NCBI GenBank assembly: GCA_029204045.2
Contig: CM055065.1
Location: 48,993,226-49,057,225 of the forward strand
Direction of reading: 5' to 3'
DNA length: 64,000 bases
DNA from: Tillandsia leiboldiana
Lineage: Eukaryota; Streptophyta; Magnoliopsida; Poales; Bromeliaceae
Shown: piece after piece, positions 13,771 through 25,289 of the stretch
How the letters are laid out: every line of letters starts with the position of its first letter
Numbering within the stretch: the stretch's first letter is position 1
Position numbers and translations under genes: made by a program
The notes under the pieces: model-generated
What the model was told of the DNA's origin: nothing
What the model saw: the letters and a program-made list of their open reading frames with translations, nothing else
The model's database searches: none

Positions 13771-14640
13771 AATAAATTATTAAGTAATAATTTATTATTG
13801 AAAATAAAAAAAAGATTATTCTTTGAACACTTGAAAAGATATTAATAACATACTTTATCTACGATATAATTTACTTTATTTTAAAAAATAAATAACTTTA
13901 TGATCAGATATAATATTTTACGTTGAAAATTGGATCATATTCCAAACCTACTAAATAATACAAATTCTTTTCAATAATTTAGATTCATATAGTTTTATTT
14001 GGATGTGGCAAATACAAAAAAAAAAAATTATTTATACTCATAAGATAGTACATTCAATTTTAGTTCTATCAAAAAATTTGATAATTAAATTATTGAACTT
14101 AAGTTATGATTATATTTTACTAAATTTCTCAAACAAAAAGACAAATTGATTTATATTCAATAATCACACAATCTTCTAGAGATGACTAGAAATGAACAAA
14201 TTATATATTAATTAGGTATTATTAAACTAATTAAGTGTAACAACATAATGGAATAAAATTTAGATTATGTTAATTAGAGTGTACATACTTTGTTTTGTTT
14301 AAAATTTAAAATATGGGATGTGTTGCAATCAACATCTGTCATAAGTTTTCTTTATAATTTCTACTCTCAGAATTGGTAGACTGTATTTTTGCCTTCTTCT
14401 CCTGGTATAGCTTTTTTTCACTTTTCCACCTAAGTTTAACCTTCCCATGTAAGTTTTTTTTATCTGTGTTGCTAAAATACTATAATTTATAAACTATGAG
14501 ATTGTAAGTAATTATAACGACAGTAATAATTTGTTGGACCCAATGACCAACTTAAAATACTTAAATCTAGTTATTATATATTATTAGTGTTCATGTCTCT
14601 TATATATCAAATCACAACTTCATTTTTATGACTCCCTCTA
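13011..14640. other. AT-rich spacer upstream of VPS41
   Basis: I see no gene here. The first ~70 bp next to the VPS41 ATG are GC-rich 5' leader with GCGATCG repeats. No convincing TATA box was found. The stretch 13250-13660 resembles 28950-29280 and 41150-41420, a dispersed repeat (shared 'gatcattagatcaa' and 'ttcagtaat' blocks). The rest is low-complexity A/T sequence. Confidence 0.6.
13719..13771. repeat. (CT)n-(AT)n compound microsatellite
   Basis: A TC dinucleotide tract of about 35 bp is followed directly by a TA tract. Confidence 0.95.
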
Positions 14641-14758
14641 TTTAGATCTGACGTCATCGTCAGTTCAAACACACACAATCTAAGATCATAAGATGATGTG
14701 AGACTTATCTCGCTAGCATTGTCATCTAGATCCAGACTCAGTCAAAACTCCTCATACA
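14640..14758. mobile_element. TRIM internal-region fragment
   Basis: GACGTCATCGTCAG, then GATGTGAGACTTATCTCGCT, then CAGACTCAGTC matches in order the internal part of the TRIM at 25905-26482 (GACGTCCACGTCAGG; GATGTGAGACTCGTCTCGCT). Neither LTR is intact. Confidence 0.55.
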
Positions 14759-14759
14759 C

Positions 14760-15015
14760 TAAGCTTCTGTTTGGGAAGGGTATAAAGGGGGGATATCCCC
14801 CTTTATACCCAAACGGTTTGGGGATATCCCCGTTTGGGGATATCCCCGCCAAACGGGGATATCCCCCAAACCCACACGGGGATATCCCACCCCAACCCTC
14901 CCACCCCAAGTATAACCCTCTCTCTCTCCTCCCCTCCGCCTGTGATCAATGCGCCTCTCTCTCTCTCTCTTTCTCTCTCCCCTTCCCAAGGCAGTACCTT
15001 GGGAAGGGGGTTTTT

Positions 15016-15046
<31 letters not shown>

Positions 15047-15930
15047 GTTTTCGTTTTTTTTTTTCTTTTATATGCTTCAGATTTTTTTTTTTTTTTTAAT
15101 AAAAATTTTTAAATTATAAAAAATATTTAAATTTTAAATTTTAAATTTTATAAATTTTAATTTTTTTTAATTTTATATTTTAATAAATCTTAAAATTTTA
15201 TTTTATTTTTAAAAATTATTAATTTTAAAATTTATACAATATTTTTATAATTTTTTTAAAATTTATATACATTTATAAATTAAAATTTTTACTCTTTCTT
15301 AACATTTTAAAATTAACATTTTTTTTACTCCTACTTAAAATTTTTAAAAAAATTAAAATTAATAAAGATTAAAATTTGAATAAATTTTAAAATTTTAATT
15401 TTAAAAAAAATTATTAAAAAAAAAAAGAATATTTTAATTTTTTATCATGCGTATTTATAAATTATTTATAAAATAATATTATTAAATTTTATTTAATAAT
15501 ATTATAATTTTTAATATAACTAAAATTATATTAAATTTTTAATCGTTAAATATTATAATTTTTAATCGTTAAAAATTATTTTTAAGACAAATTAAAATAA
15601 AATAAAATTTTATATAGTATATAATTAATTAAATATAATATATAAGATTTATTATAATTAAATAATTCTAATACATTACCCCATTATCATATTTATAATA
15701 TACATAAAAGTAAAGGTCACATCGTCATTAAACAAAAAAGTCAACTTTATACCTCTTATTCATCATTACCAATCCAAACACCTATTTTCTTATACCAGGT
15801 TTAAACCAGGTTTAAGCCCCATTCACATCCAAACACATTTTAGGTTTAAACCAGGTTTATCCCTTACTTTATACCTATACCTGGTATAACTAAACCAGGT
15901 TTAAGCCACATCCAAACGCTACCTAATAGT
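14760..15930. mobile_element. Non-autonomous DNA transposon, PIF/Harbinger-like, AT-rich core
   Basis: The left end (GCTTCTGTTTGGGAAGGG, then repeated GGGGATATCCCC palindromes) and the right end (CCAGGTTTAAGCC repeats, CCACATCCAAACGCTACC) form imperfect inverted termini of the 'GTTTGG...CCAAAC' type. Between them are a (CT)n stretch, long T runs and about 700 bp of almost pure A/T. Open frames here come from low complexity and encode nothing recognisable. Confidence 0.5.
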
Positions 15931-16870
15931 TATAAACTCTGATTGCATAGATAATATTTTTGTACTTGCCTAGCTGAACGTATATAGGGAAGACTCCGTC
16001 TGTTTGGATTGAAAATCTCTTATACGTGTGGCGAATCTGATTCACGTCCTGAAATTATGTTTCAAACTTTATTTTTTTTTAAATAAAAATAAATTGTTTT
16101 TCAAAATTCGGAACGTGATGATAATATATTTTATAAGTCACAGAGTAACAAAATATGACATTTTAATATCTTATAATAATTTGCATGCAGATCATGTTGG
16201 ATGCAGAGAGGGACCTACCTTAAGACCCAATGTGGCCATGCCCCTCAATTTTGTAATATTGCTTAATAGTCCTTGATATTTTTAGCTATCTCTCTTTTAT
16301 ATAGTCATGATCCTTAATATTTGCTTAATAATTTTTAGTGCAAATGTAACTTTTTTTTTTCCTTATTTGTACGCATTTTGAAGAGTCTCACATTTATAAG
16401 GTATTTTAAAATACATCGCTTAACTTCAAATTTTTTATTTCATACCTTTTCAAAATTTTTAATTATTTTAGATAAGTTGTTTTATTTAAATAAATAAAAA
16501 ATTATACTAAATTTAATAGGGTTTTTAGCTAATAAATTTTATTTATTAAAAACACTAAAAATCCAATTATTAACTGAATTATTGTTAAATTTAGTAAAAT
16601 TTTTAATTATTTGAATTATTAAAAATTAAACGTCTGTAAATTTAAAAAATAAATTTAATATTTTTACATTAATCATTTAATTAATATTTTTTTAAAAAAA
16701 AATTAATTAGATAAAATTATATTTATATGCTAAAATTTTTATTTAAATATATTTTGGCTCCCTCAGAAGCATGAACATTTTATTTGGTATATATTTTAAA
16801 TTTACCTTAAAAGCGTGCATTATTTGAGTAGATAAAGAGTGTACTCAATTATTTAGAATATATATTATAA
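15931..16870. other. AT-rich spacer, no gene seen
   Basis: The sequence is low-complexity A/T-rich with long T runs and a weak GC-neutral patch near 16190-16250. No reading frame shows family similarity and no RNA gene was found. Confidence 0.6.
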
Positions 16871-17041
16871 GGAAAATGCTATGTGTACACCCCATTCGGG
16901 GTGTACATCCTACACCCTCACCCATCCAATGGGTGAGGGTATGAGAAGGGGTCACATCAAGTGACCCCAAAGGCACCCCACCTATTGGATGGGTGGGGTG
17001 TAGGATGTACACCCCTTTCGGGGTGTACATATAGCATTGCC
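16871..17041. mobile_element. Multi-hairpin MITE, copy 2
   Basis: GGAAAATGCTATGTGTACAC starts the element and TAGCATTGCC ends it. Consecutive hairpins are GTACACCCC/GGGGTGTAC, CCTCACCCATC/GGGTGAGGGT, GGGGTCAC/GTGACCCC, CACCCCACC/GGTGGGGTG, and a second GTACACCCC/GGGGTGTAC. No target duplication other than AT-rich flanks is visible. Confidence 0.85.
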
Positions 17042-18990
17042 CATATTATAATATTCAACCTTCGAGTTATGGTTTTTTTTGAATAAATTATTTTGTAAAT
17101 AAAATATATTGTCTATCAAATTATAAATATTAAAAAAATTTAATAAATAAAAATTTAATTCCTAGCTTTTAATTGAATAATAACATTTTTATAAAAATAA
17201 TTTTTCATAAAATATCTTATTCCAACATAAGAAAAAAAAAAGAAAAAGAAAAAGAAAAAGAAAAAGAAAAAAAGAAGCCTATGTCATCTTATGATTTGTA
17301 AATTGTATTACTTTATTATTATATTCTTAACGAAATATTTTTATAACATTACAATAGCATCTTATTTCATATATCCTTTTAACTTATCCCAAAAAGGCTT
17401 ATAATATCTTATATATGATAAGTGTGATAAATCCAATTGAGGGTGTTAAAACCTTTTAAGGCCTAGTTTGATAATGCAACAACAAAAATATCATTTTTAT
17501 GCTACATAAAAAAATATATATACTATATAAGAAGAAAATATTATAAACACGTATTTTTAATTTTTTTATTTTTGTATCTTTTGTATTATAAAAATAATAT
17601 TTTTAGCTATCATATTACCAAATTAAATCTAAGAAGTAAAAAACTAATCTCCTAGTTTTTAATCACAACAATTTTTTTTTTTTTTTTTTTTTTTTTTGTG
17701 TTGAATAAGTTATAAACAAATAATTTAGTCTAGCATCCAAACATGAACTAGAAACAAATAGACTAGATGGGACTATTGCCTAATTAATGGTTTTTTAAAA
17801 AATTATTGTTTTTTAAGTGTAATTTACACTTTTGGTGCTAAAATTAAGAGATGTGTAATAATCCGATTCTTAAATTTTAATTCCTCGTAATTACTAACTC
17901 AAATTATGAGGTGCTTGACTTTTTAAAAAAAAAAATTAATTAGTTATATTTTCTGAGATTGTCACGTAGTAAAAAAAATGATTAATATGACCAGCCGATT
18001 TAAACGTATCAGAGGATGATATGTGGTAAAGAAAATAGTCAATATAGTCAATCGATAAGAACAAATTGAAAGGCGGCACGTGATTCACCGAGAGCTGAAA
18101 AAGTAACGTCTAAATCCAAGTGAGCTTTAAGTGAAAAATGACGAAAATTGTGGAGAGTGAACTCCATAACCAACGTAATTCTACTCCAAACACACTCTGC
18201 AAAACGAGGGTTATGCTAATGAACGCCAGATGAGGTCGAGTAATGTGTTATTGTTCAAAATTGCGAATGATATTAGGAGGAAATATGATCGAGTAATACA
18301 CTATTATTCGAAATAATGAATAATCTCAAAAATGATCCGTTCTATAGTATAAATAGACAGACTTTTCTATAAAAGAAGGTCCTTCTTCTGCCAAACGAAA
18401 CGACCACTATATTTTTAAATCTTCAACTTCAACATTTATTGCTTTCTAGTATAAATTTACTCTTTTTTCTTCTATTTTTTAATGTAATATTTTCAACTTT
18501 TCTATTGTAATATTTTTACTGTTTTAAAAATAGTTTATTACTATAAACGATTGCCCTTCAAATCAATAGAAATGATTCGGTTGTTTAGGCGGAATTTACT
18601 TCATTTGTAATGTTTAAATATTTAATTAAGAAGAATTTGATTGAGCCGATTTTTTATTAATTTGTTCGCTTAATTCAAAGCGCATTCACAAGATACTAAT
18701 TAATGTAATATTTTAACCTTCATTTTTTTTAATGTACAACAATAATTAAGTTGTTTTTATCACTTCCATATTACTAATTTATCTATATATATATTCAAAA
18801 AAATTAAGCTATAAAAATTAACTATAATAATTCAAAAAATATTACACATTTTATATTTCAAGCCAAAAATTATAACAAATTAAAACTTAATAGCTAAAAT
18901 ATCAAGCATCTTATATTCAAATAAAAAAAATATAATAAATTTAAATTTTAAAATTAAAATATCAATTTTTGAAAACCAAGAGGATAATTT
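17042..18990. other. AT-rich spacer, no gene seen
   Basis: The stretch has long homopolymer runs (poly-T near 17672) and scattered non-coding sequence. A slightly more complex patch at 18060-18420 has a CACGTG-containing piece near 18077, but no reading frame or repeat of known type. I assign no gene. Confidence 0.55.
17231..17275. repeat. (AAAAAG)n simple repeat
   Basis: A purine-rich tract with GAAAAA units repeated about seven times. Confidence 0.8.
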
Positions 18991-18993
18991 AGG

Positions 18994-19735
18994 GCTTTTT
19001 TATAATTGGCTCCCTAATAATTTTTTTTTGTTACAAATAGTCTCATAAAATTTATATTTATAAAATTGGTTATATCTCTATTATGTAAGTACCACACAAG
19101 TGCCACATAGACGAATATGTTTAAATTGAACACGGTTAATTCTTCACCCTATTTTAAAGACGGTGAATGATTTACTGTATCATTTCTCTTATCATTTTCT
19201 TTTCGTCCATTAAATTCTCAAAAATTATTTCAAATACAAATTTTTTATTCCCACTCTGTCTCCTCCGTTTCTACTTCTCTTTCCGTCCATCAAATCTTCA
19301 AAAATTATTCGCTATGACTCATTCTTTTTTCCTTTTAGTTTTTCATCAAATTTTTAAAAATTATTTCAAATATAAATTTTTCATTCATGCTTTACTTCCT
19401 TTTATTTTCCTTCTATTTTCGTTCATCAAATTTTCAAATTTTTTTTAAACACGATAAATAGTTTCACTGAATTTTAAAAATTATTTTAAATACGGTAAAT
19501 TATTCCTCGTATCTAAACACGAAGAATCATTACCTGTGTTCAACTTAAACATCTAATTTGTTAGTACTTATGTGACGCATAAGTGATATAATACACGAAA
19601 TACGATTCATTCACCGTATTTTTATTATGTTCAATTTGAGCATCTCACTCGCAGATATAAAATTATTTTTATAATTTTAAAATTTACGGACTACTTTTTT
19701 TTTAAAAAATCAAATAAAAAAAAAAGCCATAATTT
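18994..19735. mobile_element. Fold-back (long inverted-repeat) element with internal tandem units
   Basis: The left arm (AGGGCTTTTTTATAATTGGC ... GTGCCACATAG ... TGTTTAAATTGAACACGG) is mirrored by the right arm (CCTGTGTTCAACTTAAACAT ... TTATGTGACGCATAAGTG ... AAAAAGCCATAATTTTCC). The centre, about 19200-19440, holds roughly three or four degenerate units built on TTCATCAAATTTTCAAAAAT. The class is unknown; it fits a non-autonomous fold-back or Mutator-like element. Confidence 0.5.
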
Positions 19736-19741
19736 TCCGGT

Positions 19742-20070
19742 TTTTATCAACATCACTGTCGACGTCAGCATGGGTTGGGAACCCGAAAGCCACGCACAGA
19801 TGTCCCCATCTGGTGCCACGCGGCGATTTGTCATTGGCTCCCGAGGCGCCGGTTCTGCTTACGTGGCGTGCCATAGCTTGCCCCCCGTACCGCCACGTGT
19901 CTCCCGTTCATCCCCTCGACCGACCATCGACGTTGACCGTACGATCTCAACCGTCCAATACGCCTCGGCCTTCTCTTCGCGATATCCACCGTTCGATCGT
20001 ATGTCGGCTCTTCTGCGGGAGATATTGCATGTGCTTGGTGTACCCATACATCTCATGCACCGTATTTAAA
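19742..20070. other. GC-richer island with G-box/ABRE-like motifs
   Basis: A 330-bp patch stands out from AT-rich surroundings. It contains TACGTGGC (about 19860) and GCCACGTGTC (about 19891), both ACGT-core motifs, plus CAACCGTCCAAT-type sequence. Short open frames on both strands resemble no known protein. It could be an orphan promoter or a fragment of a transposon. Confidence 0.35.
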
Positions 20071-20289
20071 ATCAAAATATAATCTAATCAATATGATTTA
20101 AAAATATTTTAAAATATGTACATCTATATTCATTAAATATAAGTTCTAAAAAGATGAAACGTAAATTTAAAATATTTTTCTAAATGTTAAATTAGTCTAA
20201 AAGAATTCAAATGATTATGAAAATAAATATAAATATTATTTGACCCACAAAAGTATGTTACTTTAATATGAGTGTAAATAAAATTCAGA

Positions 20290-21508
20290 TTTAAAGATAT
20301 GAATTAGTAGCTTTTATTTATGCTACTAAAAGACCAATAAATGACACTAAAAATTTTAGCAACATATAACACTAAATATCGCCTATGCCAATGTTGCGAA
20401 AAGTATTAGCAACATTTTATAATAAATATCGATAATGTGAATAAATTAGTGTCATTAGAAATATGCTAATTATTAAATTTTTTACCACTTGCGCTACGAA
20501 CAGTTAATAAAAAAATTAATATTGTATTGCTTTAAAATTAATTATTTGGTGTGTAGAATTAATACTATCTAATTTATATTCACAATAATAAAAAAATATT
20601 TATCAATATTTTAATAATTAATACCAACCATTTTATAATTTTACATCATAAAAATAAAAATAATGCCAGTCACTAATAATTTTAAAATAAAATATAAAAA
20701 AATCTAAATCTTTCAATACATAATATATATTTATATACATATTACTTATAAAAAGTGTTTCAAAAAATTAAATTCATTTAAAAGATATAACTCAAAAATC
20801 TATTTTACAGTATTTTTTTTTTTTTTTTTGAGTGAGACTACCTAAACTTTATTTTAATTGTATTTTTGAATATTAAGTAAGTTATTAACTATTAGTTAAG
20901 TTAAAATTTTATAAAATTTAATAACTTTATCAATTATTAACTATTAATTAATTTAGTTTTATTTCTAGATGTAATTTAAATTATCGAATTTAGTGAAATC
21001 AATCACGAGTTTAATAAAATTTTCTAAATTTTAAGTGGTTATAAATTACTATAATAAGATAATTATTCAGATAAATTTTAATTAATTTAAATAATAAAAT
21101 AAAAGATGCGTGATTTTTAAATATATTTAAGTATTAATTCAAATTAAAATTTATTTTCAAAATTGAAATAAACCATACAATAAAAAAAAATTGTTGTGAG
21201 TTAATGAACTTTAACACAATATAAATATAAAATAAAATTTATTTACAATTATATATTGATTAGAAATGGTATTTAGTAATAAATGGTGCCAATTTGTTAC
21301 ATTTAGTATCATTTTTTATAAAAAATTAAAATTTTTAATGGCATTTACTAATTTATGCTTCTAATTTATCATATTTTACTACATTAATGATAAGTTGCTG
21401 CTAAATTATTAAATATAGCGATAATGTTCAAGTAATGTTGGTAAATATATTAATTAGTGTGATTTAAAAGCCAAATAAATGCTGCTAAATTTTGGATTTG
21501 TTGTAGTG
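20290..21508. mobile_element. CACTA-like non-autonomous element (right terminus clear)
   Basis: The right end reads GGATTTGTTGTAGTG, the reverse complement of the CACTACAA terminus of CACTA transposons. Subterminal pieces such as AAATGCTGCTAAATTTT recur, including near 20310-20470 as CTACTAAAAGACCAATAAA and CACTAAAAATTTTAGCAAC. The left CACTACAA end was not found, so the left boundary is a guess. Confidence 0.4.
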
Positions 21509-21581
21509 ATTGATGATAAAAAGTGATACTGAAAAATTCTAAAATTATTTTTATTTAAAATAGTAAAAATTATATTAGAGC

Positions 21582-21585
<4 letters not shown>

Positions 21586-21674
<89 letters not shown>
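21586..21674. repeat. (TA)n microsatellite
   Basis: An uninterrupted TA tract of about 89 bp. Confidence 0.95.
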
Positions 21675-21678
<4 letters not shown>

Positions 21679-22400
21679 TAATTTTTACAAGAATAAATAT
21701 GTAATTTTAGAACATTATATCAATATATATGAATTATGTTGATATGAATTATGTTGGAATATTTCTAAACGTATCATCATTCTAACGGTGAAAAAGTTGT
21801 GCGCTTTTAGAAACTTTTACAAAGTAGTCCAGGATTGATCTTAGATCATGGCGCGAGCACTGACACGAGAGGTAACAAAAAAGGTAAAAAAAAACAAAAG
21901 GAGATTAAACCATTAAACAGCGGATGCGGGGAATCGAATGCGTGATCAATCTTATCAAATTATCAGATTGGGTGAGGATTGTAGCAAATTACTATTCAGA
22001 TCGAGCCGAGCTGAGTCACGGCAGAGAGAGAGGCCAAAATAGAGTCGATCGATCGCCGAGAATGCCTTGAATTTTGGATTGAGAGATGAGAGAAGGATTA
22101 GGGTTTGTAGGAGGGGAGGAGAAAGATGGACGAAAAAGGTAGGGAGGGAGCGTGAGCGAAACGAACAACAGAATCGGTTTAAATTTAAAGGACAGGGTTT
22201 TATAGTGGGAGGATCTCAAAGATTCGTCAAATTCTGTTCTGATCTAGATCGACGATTGCAATTAAAAGTTTTTGAGAGAGTGCGGAAGAGAATAATATCT
22301 AACAAAATTTTTTTTTTCTCATTAATATTTATGTAACATGAATGGAAGTCAAAAAACGTTAAAAAAGTAACGAAAGCATTTAATGCAAACGGTAGAAATC
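21675..22400. other. Spacer with no recognisable gene
   Basis: The sequence is moderately complex with a purine-rich patch at 22015-22200 (GAGAGATGAGAGAAGG and TTAGGGTTTGTAGGAGG). It resembles a 5' leader read on either strand, but no downstream coding exon could be found. The open frames here match no family I know. Confidence 0.4.
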
Positions 22401-22404
22401 ACTA

Positions 22405-22685
22405 TACACGGTACCTACCATCCATCAGCAATGCAGAGAAGTGAATGAAAGCACGGTACCTACCATCCATCAGCAATGCAAAGAAGTGAATGAAAGCATT
22501 TATTTAATGCAAAAAAAAATTGCAAAAACTATAACCCAGTACCCGCGTGAAGCTGCACAACATGACCCACCATCCATCAACAATGCAAAGAAATGAAAGC
22601 ATTTAATTTATTAATTATTTTTTAATGCAAAAAAGGTCCCACCACCCGCCAAATGCGGATAACGCTCAAAGCGGAATTAAATAGT
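22405..22685. repeat. Left boundary repeat of composite array domain, with internal duplications
   Basis: The unit CCATCCATCAGCAATGCA plus AGAAGTGAATGAAAGC occurs twice in tandem (about 22408-22500) and once more weakly at 22570. The segment GTGAAGCTGCACAACATGAC ... AATGCGGATAACGCTCAAAG has a direct counterpart at 26822-26880 (GTGAGACTGCACAACGAGAT ... AATGCGGAGAACGCTCGAAG). Confidence 0.6.
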
Positions 22686-22705
22686 GTTTGACAAAAAAAT
22701 AAATA

Positions 22706-22733
22706 AATAATAATAATAATAAATAAACAAATA

Positions 22734-22772
<39 letters not shown>
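22706..22772. repeat. (AAT)n microsatellite
   Basis: An AAT/AATA trinucleotide tract with a few early interruptions. Confidence 0.9.
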
Positions 22773-22777
<5 letters not shown>

Positions 22778-22989
22778 TATACCCCAAAATTGAATTCGAA
22801 CGCCACCTATACCTGAATCCGACCCCAATTCAAACTCCTCACCCCTCAATTATCTCAAACACACTTATCCAAATTTTCAACCACATTTTAAAATATTTCT
22901 CAACTGACTTATCCAAACTCACTTGTATCTTGTTTTGAATTTTTGAATCCAAGCAAATTCCCTCGTTCGTTAACCGTTCAATTTTGAAA

Positions 22990-23710
22990 TTCGAATACAA
23001 CCATACTTTCTCAAATTTGAACATAACCGTTCAATTTTAAAATTTAAAATTTAAAATTTAAAATTTAAAATTTAAAATTTAAATACGATCATACTTCCTC
23101 AAATTTGAACATAACCGTTCAATTTTGAAATTTGAAATTTGAAATTTAAATACAACCATACTTTCTCAAATTTAAACATAACATGTTCAGATTTGAAATT
23201 TGAAATTTGAAACTTAAATACAACCATACTTCCCCAAATTTGAACATAACCGCTCAATTTTAAAATTTGAAATTTGAAATTTAAATACAACCATACTTTC
23301 TCAAATTTGGACATAACCGTTCAATTTTGAAATTTGAACACATATTAAAATTTGAACATAATCGGTTAATTTTAAAATTCGAACATATTCAATTTTGAAT
23401 GTTGAAATTTGAAATTTGAAATTTGGACATAACCATACCCCCTCAACATATTGAAATTTGAACATAACCGTTCAATTTTGAAATTTAAAATTTAAAATTT
23501 GAATATAACCATATTCCCGCAATATTGAAATTTGAACATAACCTTTTAATTTTAAATTCGAACCTATTCAATTTTGAAATTTGAAATTTGAAATTTGAAA
23601 TTTGAAATTTGAAATTTGAAATTTGAAATTTGAAATTTGAAATTTGAAATTTGAAATTTGAAATTTGAAATTTGAAATTTGAAATTTAAAATTTGAAATT
23701 TGAAATTTGA
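22990..23710. repeat. (AAATTTG)n heptamer array
   Basis: 23574-23709 is an almost perfect head-to-tail array of the 7-mer GAAATTT. It is preceded by about 550 bp of decayed copies grouped in 80-100-bp higher-order units (TTCAATTTTGAAATTTGAA ... CAACCATACTTTCTC). The periodic open frames on the minus strand (repeated NFKFQIS) are by-products of the 7-mer read in three phases. Confidence 0.9.
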
Positions 23711-24090
23711 ATATAATAATTTCCTCAACGTATACAAATTTGAATCTCGTCTTTTCCTGAACGAACCCATATTCCCACGCACGTCCTTCCCTCAACAAAC
23801 CGCATTTCCTCGCCAACCGCTTAACGAATCCCAACAAGCCCCACGCGATATTTCTCTGGGTTTTGGTCTGAAAGAGAACAACACAAGGCCACGAAAAAAA
23901 AAAAAAAAACCAACTTTCTCCCAAATTCCACCACATATCGTATATTCCCACAACTCACTCTAATACGCCGTACGTTCCCAATTCCCCAATTATAGCTTCG
24001 ATTTCCCCGCCACCTCACCGTCTCGTATCGTATCTTCTCAGACGTAATCTCTCAGATAAGAAAAAAAAAAAGAAAAGAAAAGAAAAATTA

Positions 24091-24760
24091 AATAAAGCCG
24101 GTTCGGGTTTTTCTTCGGACTCCCTAACTTTAGGCTCATTCCAAAACCGGTTCGGATGATTTCTTCGGACATCCGAAATTAGGTTAAATAAAAAAAAAGA
24201 GAAAGAAAAATTAAATAAAGCCGGTTCGGGTTTTTCTTCGGACGCCCTAACTTTAGGCTCATCCTAAAACTGGTTCGGATGCTTTTTTCGGACATCCGAA
24301 TTTAGTTTAAATAAAAAAAAAAGAAAGAAAAATTAAATAAAGCCGGTTCGGGTTTTCTTCGGACGCAACTTAAGGCTCATCCGGCCAAAACCGGTTCGGA
24401 TGATTTCTTCGGACATCCGAACTTAGGTTAAATAAAAAAAAAAAAAAAAAAAATGAAATTTAATAAAGCCGGTTGGGGTTTTCTTCGGACGCCCTAACTT
24501 TAGGCTCATCCCAAAATCGATTGGGATGATTTCTTCGGACATCCGAACTTAGATTAAATAAATAAATAAAAAAATTAATAAAGTCAGTTCGGGTTTTTTT
24601 CGGACTCCCTAACTTTAGGCTCATTCCAAAACCGGTTCGGATGATTTCTTCGGACATCCAAATTTAGGTTCAATCAAAATAAAAGGAAATTTAATAAAGC
24701 CCGTTCGGATGATTTATTCAGACATCCGGATTTAGGTTCAGTCAAAAAGGGATTTCTTCG
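24091..24760. repeat. Tandem array, ~120-bp unit x 5-6
   Basis: Units start at about 24091, 24214, 24336, 24462, 24577 and 24693, each with AATAAAGCCGGTTCGGG. Each unit carries TTCTTCGGAC twice and an internal inverted pair TTCGGATG ... CATCCGAA. The last unit is truncated. Unit spacing is 115-126 bp, the variation coming mostly from an A-rich linker. Confidence 0.9.
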
Positions 24761-25010
24761 GACCCACATCAAAAAAAAAATAAAAGGGACTTCTTCGGAT
24801 CCCAAATAATTTCAAAAAAGAAATTTCTTCGGATCCCAAATAATTTCAAAAAGGGACTCTTTCGGATTCCAAATAATTTCAAAAAGGGACTTCTTCGTAT
24901 CCCAAATATTTTCAAAAAGGGAATTTCTTCGGACCCCACATCAAAATAAAATAACGGTATTTCTTCGACCCCAAGATAAGATTAGGAGATTTTCTTCGGA
25001 TCCCAAATAA
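24761..25010. repeat. Short tandem array, ~40-bp units derived from the preceding array
   Basis: Repeats of GGGACTTCTTCGGATCCCAA followed by ATAATTTCAAAAA, about five or six times and degenerating rightwards. The TTCTTCGGA core is shared with the 120-bp array. Confidence 0.8.
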
Positions 25011-25289
25011 AATAAAATAAAAGGGGATATCGAAACAAACAGAAATTTCTTTGAATCCAAAGTCGATTTCAAACAAGATTCAAATAGGATCTAATCAACT
25101 TGGAGCCTAAGTCCATGAGACCTAATAAATAACGCGCCCAGTCTATATATGGGCACTGAATCCAATCCACATATGACATAGGTTCAGTCCACATACTGCC
25201 CAAAATCCAGTCCATATATAATATAAGCCGAGTCCACAAATAAAATCCAAAACCCATTCTAACCCACAAATAAAACCCAAAACTCATTC

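Noticed and set aside
21890..21960. Possible tRNA-like sequence (GGGAATCGAATGCG)
   Set aside because: No acceptor stem, anticodon arm or D arm could be paired around it.
23564..23951. Minus-strand frames with repeated NFKFQIS
   Set aside because: They are translation of the 7-bp repeat in successive phases and not a protein family.
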